A stretch of 64,000 nt of DNA from Gemmatimonadota bacterium (GTDB taxonomy: Bacteria; Gemmatimonadota; Gemmatimonadetes; Gemmatimonadales; GWC2-71-9). Each line of letters opens with the position of its first letter. Position 1 is the stretch's first letter. Below the pieces are notes generated by a model, which worked only from the letters and a program-made list of their open reading frames with translations, was not told the DNA's origin and searched no databases. A program made the position numbers and the translations under genes. The stretch lies in the NCBI GenBank assembly GCA_020351775.1, contig CP070666.1:1-64000 (forward strand), written 5' to 3'. This document shows, in pieces, positions 32,341 through 40,002 of this stretch.

Positions 32341-33090
32341 CTAAGTCATTTCGAAGCCGCTCTCCTCGAGCTTGTGCTCGTGTTCCTTGGCTTTCTCGCC
32401 GGCCTCATCTTCAACGACACGGCCATCGAACAGGTGGATGGTGCGATCTGCATACTCGGCATAGCGTGGATCGTGCGTGACCATGCAGATCGTGGCTCCT
32501 TCGCGATGCAGATCGCGCAGGAGTTCCATTACAGCTTCTCCGTTGGTCGAGTCGAGGTTTCCTGTCGGCTCGTCTGCCAAGAGAATCGCAGGATCGCCGG
32601 CAACGGAGCGCGCTACTGCAACACGCTGCTGCTGGCCGCCCGAAAGCTGCGACGGGTAGTGCTTCATGCGATGGGACATACCTACCTTCTCCAGCGATTC
32701 CTGCACACGCTTCTTCCGCTCGGCCGACGGCATGTCGCGGTAGGTCAATGGCAGTTCGACATTCTCGTATACAGTCAGGTCGCCAATCAGGTTGAAGGCC
32801 TGAAAGATGAACCCGATCTGTCGATTCCTGATTCTGGCTCGCTGGGAAGCAGAGATGTTTGCCACCGGCGTTCCCGCCAGCGTGTATTGGCCAGCGGTCG
32901 GCGTATCCAGAAGTCCCAGGATAGACAACAGTGTCGTCTTGCCACATCCCGAGGGGCCAGCGATCGAGACGTACTCGCCTTCGCTGATGTCGAGATGAAT
33001 GTCGGAGAGTGCATGAGTCTCGACTTCTTCGGTATAGAAGACCTTCTTCACGCCCTCGAGTTTTATCAGTCCACCGTTTTGTTGCTCCAT
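32341..33090 (-). CDS. ABC transporter ATP-binding protein, LolD/MacB type
   Basis: ATPase of 249 residues with canonical motifs: Walker A GPSGCGKT, Q-loop FIFQAFNLIG, signature LSGGQQQR, Walker [14 protein letters not shown] and switch His in VTHDPRY. A charged tail (EKAKEHEHKLEESGFEMT) extends past the usual end. A GGAG ribosome binding site precedes the ATG. It follows the HlyD adaptor by 34 bp and surely works with it, but the FtsX-type permease that such pairs need is not next to them; after the ATPase only a cytochrome remnant is found. Confidence 0.93.
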   Translation of the reverse strand: MEQQNGGLIKLEGVKKVFYTEEVETHALSDIHLDISEGEYVSIAGPSGCGKTTLLSILGLLDTPTAGQYTLAGTPVANISASQRARIRNRQIGFIFQAFNLIGDLTVYENVELPLTYRDMPSAERKKRVQESLEKVGMSHRMKHYPSQLSGGQQQRVAVARSVAGDPAILLADEPTGNLDSTNGEAVMELLRDLHREGATICMVTHDPRYAEYADRTIHLFDGRVVEDEAGEKAKEHEHKLEESGFEMT

Positions 33091-33124
33091 AGCGTTCTCC
33101 GTCTAGCATCCCATGGTTGTTTCG

Positions 33125-34378
33125 CTATCCCCGAATCCGCACCCGATCGTATGCATCCCATTGAGACATGTCAGTCAGGACTACCACGTCTCCGACGTGC
33201 AGACCTTCCACTATCTCGATGTAGTTGACGGAGCTGCGACCCAGCCGAACGTTGACCCGCTCAGCGTGACTGCCTCCGTCGACTAGCTTGAACAGGCCCA
33301 CCGTGTTGTGAGCTTGCCCGTATGCCGGGCGGCCGACGAAGAGGACATCTTCGAGCCGCTCGATCTCGATGATCCCTTCAACCGCTAGTCCTGGCCGTGC
33401 GCTGCGGGGCAGCTCTGCTGGTAGCGCCACGTCCACAACTACGACTCCGCCCTGAGCGGCCGGATCGATACGGACCACTTGACCTTGAATCGTGTCGGTG
33501 CGAGTGTCGACTAGCGCCGCCTGGCCCAGCGCTACATTCGTTGCCTGAGTCTGTGGAATCCTGAGCTCGGCCTTGAGTCGCTCCGGCACCACTACGCGTG
33601 CCAGGGTCTGACCGTTCATGACCCACTGACCTTCCTCCAGATCCATCTCCTGCAAGACGCCGTTTATGCCGGCCCGAACCTGCATTGAGGCGATGCGCTG
33701 TTTCTGAAACTCTACAATGCCGGTTAGCCGCTCGATCTGGTCCTGCTGTACGCGGAGCTGAGGTTCTTCAGAGTCCTGGAGGATCTCGAGGCGCCGGGCT
33801 TCGATTCCCGTCCTAACCTCCAACTCGTGAGCTCGTTCGCGGGCTGTCTGAAGCTCAGAGTCCGAGACGTATCCTTCACCTTTCCTCGCCAGCTCCTCAA
33901 GATCCTCCACGTTGCGCTTCGCTTCGAGGTACTGCGAGTGCAACTGGGCAATCAAGCTTTCTTGGTTGAGACGTTGCGTCTGCAAGTTGCTTCTCAGCAT
34001 CACCAGCTCCTGCTGAGCAGCCGAGAGTTGCCGTTCCGATTCGAGCAGCTGTAACTGCACGTCGGGATTGCTCAGCTCAACCAGGATCGTATTGGCGGTA
34101 ACTTCTGTGCCGGGCTGCACTAGCTTGCGTTCGACACGCCCTTGTACCTCGGCGGGAATCCACCGTATCTGTTCGGGCACCAAATTGCCGGGTCCGGAGA
34201 CGCGAATGAGCATGAGGCCTTGCTCTACCGTATCCATCCAGATGGTCGCTCCGTCTACCGATGGCGCTGCCGGTTTGAGGCGCGACAAGCCGAAAGTGGT
34301 GAGCACGATCGCCGCCAGGGCTATGCCCGCGGGCAGGTATTTCTTGCGCTTTGGTGGTGGTTCTCTCGCGATATCCAA
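33125..34378 (-). CDS. HlyD-family periplasmic adaptor
   Basis: Adaptor of 417 residues with an N-terminal anchor helix (LPAGIALAAIVLTTFGLSRL, about 16-35), first lipoyl half (AEVQGRVERKLVQPGTEVTA), a long coiled coil (about 105-225), second lipoyl half (VRAGINGVLQEMDLEEGQWV) and a beta-barrel domain. The start is TTG at 34376-34378 with AGGAGAG about 8 bases before it; the nearest upstream ATG is followed by a stop. It is preceded by a sigma-54 promoter and an enhancer-like palindrome, so it is a likely target of the NtrC-type regulator 6 kb away. Confidence 0.9.
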   Translation of the reverse strand: MDIAREPPPKRKKYLPAGIALAAIVLTTFGLSRLKPAAPSVDGATIWMDTVEQGLMLIRVSGPGNLVPEQIRWIPAEVQGRVERKLVQPGTEVTANTILVELSNPDVQLQLLESERQLSAAQQELVMLRSNLQTQRLNQESLIAQLHSQYLEAKRNVEDLEELARKGEGYVSDSELQTARERAHELEVRTGIEARRLEILQDSEEPQLRVQQDQIERLTGIVEFQKQRIASMQVRAGINGVLQEMDLEEGQWVMNGQTLARVVVPERLKAELRIPQTQATNVALGQAALVDTRTDTIQGQVVRIDPAAQGGVVVVDVALPAELPRSARPGLAVEGIIEIERLEDVLFVGRPAYGQAHNTVGLFKLVDGGSHAERVNVRLGRSSVNYIEIVEGLHVGDVVVLTDMSQWDAYDRVRIRG

Positions 34379-34447
34379 GGACCAGCTCTCCTAAGCCATG
34401 GAGGCTCACATCTCTATTGGACGATTGAAGTCTGCGGTTGGTTTCAT

Positions 34448-34463
34448 CGCAACGGCTATGCCA
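34448..34463 (-). promoter_or_regulatory. Sigma-54 (-24/-12) promoter of the HlyD-ATPase operon
   Basis: On the complement the sequence is TGGCATAGCCGTTGCG: TGGCA at -24, TTGC at -12, GG-N10-GC spacing. Predicted start about 34437, giving a leader of about 60 bases before the TTG start. The best sigma-54 match in the window. Confidence 0.72.
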
Positions 34464-34509
34464 CCGACGCACATGTTCTAAATTGTTGATTGAGTGAGAG
34501 TTAGCATAG

Positions 34510-36351
34510 TTAAACCAGGCGCCGGCTTCCCGACCCCTGTTCGGAAGTGGGATGCTGCATCCCAGGACCGAACAGTGTGTTGTTTCTACGGCCCGATTCG
34601 AAATACAGGGCAAGGAATGCGACGCTCGCTCCGCTGACGCCAAGTTTCGCTGCGACTGGCGCGTCAGAGGCGGACAGGAAACCTTCGATCACTCCCGCCA
34701 GTAGCAACAGCGTTGCCGCAGCGCCCACCAAGCGGGCTGCCAACCGGCTCTGCACGATTAGCGCATCCTTGCGTGCCATGTCGCCCGGCGCGATGACGGC
34801 CCTTGCTACCACCAAACCAGCTCCACCTGCAATGAAGATGGCCGTGAGCTCGAGCACTCCGTGACCGGCCACGAAGATGAGTAGCCAATCAGCGAGTCCG
34901 TAATTGGCAAACATCCCCAACACGGATCCGAAGAACAGACCGTTGAAGGCCAACACGAGAACCGTTCCCACTCCAGCCGTGATTCCGAAGGCAAACGCTG
35001 CAATGGCGACCTGGACGTTGTTTGCGATGATACTGGTAGCTACCAGCGGCAGGTATGGTGACGGCGTCTCGGCGTAACCGATCCCCTCAGCCAGTTGCCG
35101 CTGACCGGATTCGGCGCGCGCCAACATTTGCGCCGGCATGATCTCGGTTGCCAGTTCGGGCCGCTCGCGCAGGAGGGAGTAACCCACGATCCCGGGTATC
35201 GTGAACAGCAACGCTGCAGCCAGAACGTACCCGCGCGCCACTATGACCGCTGCAGGGAAATGGCGCAGCACAAGCTCGTGCCATCGAGTCGTGTGTTGTT
35301 TTCTCACTCCGTACAGGACATGATGCCCGGCTGTTGCCACGCGCTCCAGATGGTCAAGGACACGGGTATCCACTCCATACGTGCGGGCGCGGGCCAGGTC
35401 GGCAGCGATCTCGCGGTATTCCGCGGCGAACCCTATCACTTCTGTGCCGGATGCGTTCTTGAGGCCTCGCTGTTGCAGGCCCGCCGCGTGGCGCCTCAGC
35501 GATTCCCATTTCTCTCTGCGCAGTGCCACAAACCGATGTGCCAGGCTAGGCCGACAAGCACCAGCCGCTGCGCGGCGGGACGCTGCAGGACTCTGTCGCC
35601 GCGCCAGCTCCGATGCGTAGAGTTCCGCCAGAGCCAGCTCTGGATGTGTCCCTCCGGTGAGAAGCCGATCTCGGAATTGTCGCTGCAGCTGGCCCACGAA
35701 ACGCCGACGAATCTCCAGCTGCATCGTGTCGATTCGGCCCAAAACTCTGCCGAGGAGATCGAACTCCATATCCGTCAGCAGCGGAGGTCGCACGTCAGGT
35801 TCGGCAGGCTGCGGATGCAGCGGCGGCAAGGCAGTGATCTCTTCCGGCTGGTCCCTTACGACGATGGTCCCAGCCACCAAGTCACCGAGACGTCTGTTGT
35901 GTTGCTGGAAGAATACGAACGCCAGACCCACGAGGGATGCTCCAGCAGGTTGGATGTCGACCAAGCGAATCAAATTGCGCACGGCCGCAGCTCGAATCGA
36001 AATCGGGTGACCGGAATCCATTACCACACGCAATCCGACGCGCCGCTTGCCAGGGGTACGGCCACCTCTGAATGCTTCAAAAAGCAGAAAGTATCCCCAG
36101 ATGATTCCAAACCAGATCAAGACGAGCAGAGACATCGCCCATGCCCCAGATAGCGCAGGCAGCAGATCGACGAGGCTGACTGCGAGCGACACCAGGAGGA
36201 TGAGTGCGAACACCAGCAGGGCATCGTATGCTGCAGCCGCGGCACGTGAGCCGATGCCCGCCAGCTCGAATTCGAGCACGACGTGCTCCGGGGTCTCTAC
36301 TGCGAGTCGGCGCGAGAACTGAGGAAGTGTAGGGGGTCGCGTCTCAGCCAT
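34510..36351 (-). CDS. RDD domain - SpoIIM domain fusion membrane protein
   Basis: Membrane protein of 613 residues. The N-terminal part (about 20-165) is an RDD domain: RAAAAAYDALLVFALILLVS, then RGGRTPGKRRVGLRVV and RNLIRLVDI. A charged middle (about 190-350) lacks helices. The C-terminal part (about 360-600) is a stage II sporulation protein M-like domain with five or so helices (VLAFNGLFFGSVLGMFANYG, then VAGHGVLELTAIFIAGGAGL). The two parts are separate genes in many bacteria. It is divergent, with 31 bp between starts, from a MoxR/DUF58 block with which SpoIIM-like genes usually associate. A membrane-transport or envelope-remodelling role is inferred. Confidence 0.87.
   Translation of the reverse strand: MAETRPPTLPQFSRRLAVETPEHVVLEFELAGIGSRAAAAAYDALLVFALILLVSLAVSLVDLLPALSGAWAMSLLVLIWFGIIWGYFLLFEAFRGGRTPGKRRVGLRVVMDSGHPISIRAAAVRNLIRLVDIQPAGASLVGLAFVFFQQHNRRLGDLVAGTIVVRDQPEEITALPPLHPQPAEPDVRPPLLTDMEFDLLGRVLGRIDTMQLEIRRRFVGQLQRQFRDRLLTGGTHPELALAELYASELARRQSPAASRRAAAGACRPSLAHRFVALRREKWESLRRHAAGLQQRGLKNASGTEVIGFAAEYREIAADLARARTYGVDTRVLDHLERVATAGHHVLYGVRKQHTTRWHELVLRHFPAAVIVARGYVLAAALLFTIPGIVGYSLLRERPELATEIMPAQMLARAESGQRQLAEGIGYAETPSPYLPLVATSIIANNVQVAIAAFAFGITAGVGTVLVLAFNGLFFGSVLGMFANYGLADWLLIFVAGHGVLELTAIFIAGGAGLVVARAVIAPGDMARKDALIVQSRLAARLVGAAATLLLLAGVIEGFLSASDAPVAAKLGVSGASVAFLALYFESGRRNNTLFGPGMQHPTSEQGSGSRRLV
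34537..34578 (-). promoter_or_regulatory. Putative enhancer palindrome for the HlyD operon, inside the RDD-SpoIIM gene
   Basis: A 39-bp symmetrical element (34537-34575): CTGTTCGG, three bases, TGGGATGC, T, GCATCCCA, three bases, CCGAACAG. It lies 74-115 bp above the -24 element and overlaps the last codons of the neighbouring gene. ATCCCAGGACCGAACAGTGT (34559-34578) matches 16 of 20 bases of the block before the kinase operon. Confidence 0.62.
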
Positions 36352-36382
36352 CGGGATTGCATCTTATCGCCGCAGAGGATCT

Positions 36383-37252
36383 ATGGCCACCTATCAGATA
36401 CGTGAGCTGTCCTTCGGAGAGATACTAGACGGTGCTTTCGCTGTCTACCGGGCACACTTCGGGCTCCTCGTCGGCATCGCGGTCATCTGTACCGGACTTC
36501 CAGCGGTCATCTATATGTACATGACCATGGTGGGAATCGAGTTCGTTTCCGCCGGAACAGTCCTAGTGTGGCTGGTGCTTTACGGTGTGGGCGGACTCAT
36601 GGCTGCCGGCGCTACCATCCACGTGATCTCGCAGGCCTATCTCGGCCAGATGCCTCGGTTGGGAGAAGCCATTCGGTTCGCCTTGGGCAAGATTGGCAAG
36701 ATCTTCGTCGCGGGTTTAGCCAAGTATCTGATCATTCTTCTGGCGTCATTCGTGCCGCTGACGATCGGATTCGTAGTGGCAATGGTTGTTGCTGACCCCA
36801 TAGTCGGTGCAGCAGTGCTTGGCGTCACCCTGGTTGTGGCGACAGGCGTTGCAGTTGTGTTCTCGGCCGCTTACGCGGTAGTGACGCAGGTGGTTGTGCT
36901 CGAGCAGGAAACACCTGCCACTCAGGGCCTCAGGCGATCGTGGATACTGACGCGCGGATTCAGGTTCAAGGCATTCGGAGTCGGGGTTGTCCTCGGAGTC
37001 CTGATGAGCCTTCCTTTCTTGGCTGCAGGCGTGCTCGAGGCCGTTCTTCCCGACTTCGCGGTGTTGTTCAGCGGCGGCTCCTCCCTCCTGCAGTTCATCA
37101 TCTACCCGGTGCTGCCGAGCGCTCTCACACTGCTGTATTACGATCTCCGGGTCAGGCAGGAGGCATTCGACATCGCGTTCCTGAGCCGACAGCTGGGTGT
37201 CGTGACCGAGGGGTGGGACAGACACCTCGACTCGTCTTCTGAGCCGGAATGA
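36383..37252 (+). CDS. Multipass membrane protein (YciC/GpdP-membrane-domain-like)
   Basis: Inner-membrane protein of 289 residues with about six helices. The N-terminus YQIRELSFGEILDGAFAVYR and the segment PATQGLRRSWILTRGFRFKA are typical of the family of uncharacterised membrane proteins resembling the membrane domain of glycerophosphodiester phosphodiesterase. The C-terminal end LTLLYYDLRVRQEAFDIAFL is also characteristic. First gene of the five-gene plus-strand block, overlapping the DUF4129 gene by 4 bp. Its function is not known. Confidence 0.8.
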   Translation: MATYQIRELSFGEILDGAFAVYRAHFGLLVGIAVICTGLPAVIYMYMTMVGIEFVSAGTVLVWLVLYGVGGLMAAGATIHVISQAYLGQMPRLGEAIRFALGKIGKIFVAGLAKYLIILLASFVPLTIGFVVAMVVADPIVGAAVLGVTLVVATGVAVVFSAAYAVVTQVVVLEQETPATQGLRRSWILTRGFRFKAFGVGVVLGVLMSLPFLAAGVLEAVLPDFAVLFSGGSSLLQFIIYPVLPSALTLLYYDLRVRQEAFDIAFLSRQLGVVTEGWDRHLDSSSEPE

Positions 37253-37872
37253 TGTCCCCCGGGCCAGCACAGTCATCGGAGGCCATCAGGGATGCTCTGC
37301 AACAGGTGTTCTCGGGCCCGGAGTATCAGTGGGATCAGCCGCGCAGCCTGTTCGATGTGGTAGGCGGATGGCTGAACGACGTGGTTGAGGCCCTGCAGCG
37401 CCTCCACGCTAGCCACCCACTTGGATACTACATCCTAGTAGGTCTGCTCACGGCCGTACTCCTGGCAGTGCTCACGCATTTTGCTTACGTGCTGTGGCAG
37501 GTTGTCAAGCCGCAGCCTAAGCCGACCCCACAGGCTACAGACAGAACCTCTGGCAGTCGCGGACCTAGATGGTACCTGCACCGAGCCCACCAACTAATGC
37601 TATCCGGTCAGTACGTCGAAGCCCTCGGGTTTCGCTTTCGATCTCTGGTGTTGACGCTTGACCGGCGTCAGGTACTCAGCTTTCATCCCTCCAAAACCCC
37701 GGCAGAGTATCTCAGTGAGGTGAAATTGGACTCTGAGGCTGAGAACGCCTTCATGTACCTGGTGATGGAATTGTATCGCCATGTGTTTGGGGCTGTGCCG
37801 TGCACTGCGGCCGACGTACAACGGTTCCACGCCACGGCTGCGGCTCTGGAGGGACATGCTCCGTCGCGCTGA
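37249..37872 (+). CDS. DUF4129-domain membrane protein
   Basis: Protein of 207 residues with one central membrane helix (YYILVGLLTAVLLAVLTHFA, about 60-79). The C-terminal DUF4129 domain contains AHQLMLSGQYVEALGFRFRS and later FMYLVMELYRHVFGAVPCTA. DUF4129 proteins are often next to MoxR, DUF58 and transglutaminase genes. The start overlaps the previous stop as ATGA, and the 3' end overlaps the DUF4350 gene by 17 bp. Confidence 0.85.
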   Translation: MMSPGPAQSSEAIRDALQQVFSGPEYQWDQPRSLFDVVGGWLNDVVEALQRLHASHPLGYYILVGLLTAVLLAVLTHFAYVLWQVVKPQPKPTPQATDRTSGSRGPRWYLHRAHQLMLSGQYVEALGFRFRSLVLTLDRRQVLSFHPSKTPAEYLSEVKLDSEAENAFMYLVMELYRHVFGAVPCTAADVQRFHATAAALEGHAPSR

Positions 37873-39097
37873 ATTCTGGCTCTTGTTGGCAGTCGCTGCT
37901 GCGATGTTCGGCGCGGCTACTATCGGGCGTCGGGTCGCACCCAGCGTCGGCTTGCTCGACGAGCGGAGGTCCGCTTCGCTCAGTGGACCACTGGGAGCCA
38001 AGGCGCTGGCCGAGCTGCTGGAACGCCTCGGACTGGAGGTGGAACTACGCCGCCGGCCGCTGTTTGACTGGGGATCGGACAGCGTGGAATTCCGTGGTCC
38101 CGACTACTTGGCGCTGCTGGACGTAGACATACCACTGACCGATGCGGAGCAACGCGCCTTGCGCAACGCGGTGGCTCGGGGCCACTCGCTGCTCTTGGCT
38201 GGTGCAAACGGTGTTGAAAGGTGCTTCGGGTATCAGACGAGACACCTGGGCCGGTTCGAATCAGATTCCAGTACTGCGCTGGCTGTCCCTCGGGCAATTG
38301 ACTCGCTGCCTGACGTTGCAGTGATACTGGAGCGTGTTACCACAGACTCGCTCAGAGAAGCGCTGAGTTCCTTGGGTTGTGACATCCTCTTCCCAATGAA
38401 GACCGATACTCTGTTGGCTACGCTCAGCGGGCAGACAGTGGCTGCGAGGCTCTGGTTCAGCCATGGTGGAACAGTCACTCTCATTGCAGACTCGTGGTTG
38501 GTGACGAACCGGGCACTGAGGGAGACCGACGTAGGGCTGTTGATCGTTCCGTGGATTCTGGAGCTTGAGCCGAACCGCATGGAGATCGACGAATACCATC
38601 ACGGTTTTCAGGATCGGACCTCGATCTTCACTGCTGCTTGGGGCTGGCTATACCGGTCGCCACTGGGGTGGGGCATACTGCAGCTTTCAGGTGTCGCGCT
38701 TCTGACTCTGGCCGTGGCGGCGGTCCGCTTCGGTCCGGTGCGGGCTGTTGTCAAACGAGAGCGAAGGTCTGCGCTGGAGCACGTCGACGCGTTGGCGGCT
38801 GGATTGCAGCGGGCACAAAGCGGAAGCACGGCTGTTACACTGATTGCTGGTGGGCTGCGACGCAGGCTGAGCCGTATTGGAACTATGCAGCGAGGACACG
38901 AGACACTGGCTGACTGGTTGGTGAGGCTGGCATTTCCCGTACGCACTGCCGAGGCGCGCCGGAAGGTGAAGCGACTCGCGTGGCTAGTCCGTGAACCCGG
39001 CGGCGATCAGCACGTACTCGAGGCCGCCACAGCAGTGGAGGACGTGTGGGAAGCACTGGGGCAACACTACAAGCCAGACGGATCCTCGAAGCCGTAA
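37856..39097 (+). CDS. DUF4350-domain membrane-anchored protein
   Basis: Protein of 413 residues. The ATG at 37856 gives an N-terminal anchor (MLRRAEFWLLLAVAAAMFGA); a longer frame starts 25 codons earlier inside the previous gene and is not supported. The DUF4350 part holds GPLGAKALAELLERLGLEVE and PLTDAEQRALRNAVARGHSL, a Rossmann-like layout. EIDEYHHGF (about 243) is conserved in this family, followed by a second membrane helix (about 275-295) and a helical tail. It belongs to the MoxR-DUF58 block; the molecular role is unknown. Confidence 0.85.
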   Translation: MLRRAEFWLLLAVAAAMFGAATIGRRVAPSVGLLDERRSASLSGPLGAKALAELLERLGLEVELRRRPLFDWGSDSVEFRGPDYLALLDVDIPLTDAEQRALRNAVARGHSLLLAGANGVERCFGYQTRHLGRFESDSSTALAVPRAIDSLPDVAVILERVTTDSLREALSSLGCDILFPMKTDTLLATLSGQTVAARLWFSHGGTVTLIADSWLVTNRALRETDVGLLIVPWILELEPNRMEIDEYHHGFQDRTSIFTAAWGWLYRSPLGWGILQLSGVALLTLAVAAVRFGPVRAVVKRERRSALEHVDALAAGLQRAQSGSTAVTLIAGGLRRRLSRIGTMQRGHETLADWLVRLAFPVRTAEARRKVKRLAWLVREPGGDQHVLEAATAVEDVWEALGQHYKPDGSSKP

Positions 39098-40002
39098 GGC
39101 AGGTCGTATTGGGGCAGGAGGAGGCCACCCGTGATTGTCTGGTGGCCCTGTTGGCGCGCGGGCACGTGCTACTGGAGGGGGTCCCAGGAACGGCGAAGAC
39201 GTTGCTGGTACGGACATTGGCGCGCGCGCTCAACGTGAGCTATGCGCGCATTCAGTTCACGCCCGATTTGATGCCGTCAGACATCACAGGTATCTCGGTT
39301 CTGAGCACGGGACACGAGTTCATCTTCCGGCCCGGTCCCGTGTTCCACGATCTCATCCTCGCCGACGAGGTCAACCGGGCTCCTGCCAAAACGCAGGCCG
39401 CGCTGCTCGAGGCGATGCAAGAGCGAACTGTAACGGTCGATGGAACCTCACACACGCTTTCCCAGACATTCATGGTGTTCGCGACCCAAAACCCGATCGA
39501 GTTTGAGGGAACCTACCCCCTGCCAGAAGCGGAGCTCGACCGCTTCATGCTGAAAGCCACGCTGGGGTATCCAGCGGAGGAAGTGGAACAGGGAATACTC
39601 GGCAAGTACATGGAGGGTTTTGAGGCCGATATCCCCGATACGTACGGTGTTTCTACCGTAGTGGATGCGGGGGGCCTGGAAGCACTGCGGGAGACGGTTC
39701 GCACAATCAGGGTTGAAGCGCAGGTCGCCAGGTATATGGTGCGCATCGTGCGCGCAACTCGGGAGACCCCATCGTTAACACTGGGGGCGAGTCCCCGTGG
39801 GGGCATTGCGCTACTGAAAGCAGCGCGGGCCCTGGCGCTGCTTGAGGGACGCGAGTTTGTAGTTCCGGACGATGTCAAGCTCTTGGCTCCTGCGGTGCTC
39901 AGGCATCGTGTAACCGTGGCACCGGAGCTCGAGTTGGAGGGGGTATCCTCCGATCAAGCTTTGAGGTCGATACTCGAGCAGATCGAGGTCCCACCGACGT
40001 GA
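39046..40002 (+). CDS. MoxR-type AAA+ ATPase
   Basis: Cytoplasmic chaperone-like ATPase of 318 residues. Start is GTG at 39046, inside the 3' end of the DUF4350 gene (52-bp overlap); it keeps the conserved helix ARRILEAVRQVVLGQEEA. Walker A is GVPGTAKT, Walker B LILADEVNRAPAKTQAALLE, sensor 1 VFATQNPIEFEGTYPLPEAE, with the C-terminal lid SPRGGIALLKAARAL. MoxR proteins fold or activate partner complexes, commonly through the adjacent DUF58/VWA proteins. Confidence 0.93.
   Translation: MGSTGATLQARRILEAVRQVVLGQEEATRDCLVALLARGHVLLEGVPGTAKTLLVRTLARALNVSYARIQFTPDLMPSDITGISVLSTGHEFIFRPGPVFHDLILADEVNRAPAKTQAALLEAMQERTVTVDGTSHTLSQTFMVFATQNPIEFEGTYPLPEAELDRFMLKATLGYPAEEVEQGILGKYMEGFEADIPDTYGVSTVVDAGGLEALRETVRTIRVEAQVARYMVRIVRATRETPSLTLGASPRGGIALLKAARALALLEGREFVVPDDVKLLAPAVLRHRVTVAPELELEGVSSDQALRSILEQIEVPPT

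Noticed and set aside
35095-36153. Plus-strand frame of 352 codons opposite the RDD-SpoIIM gene
   Set aside because: Mirror of real codons; composition rich in Cys, His and Arg with no domain.
38245-38262. GGTTCGAATC sequence recalling a tRNA T-arm
   Set aside because: Inside the DUF4350 coding region with no other tRNA arm.
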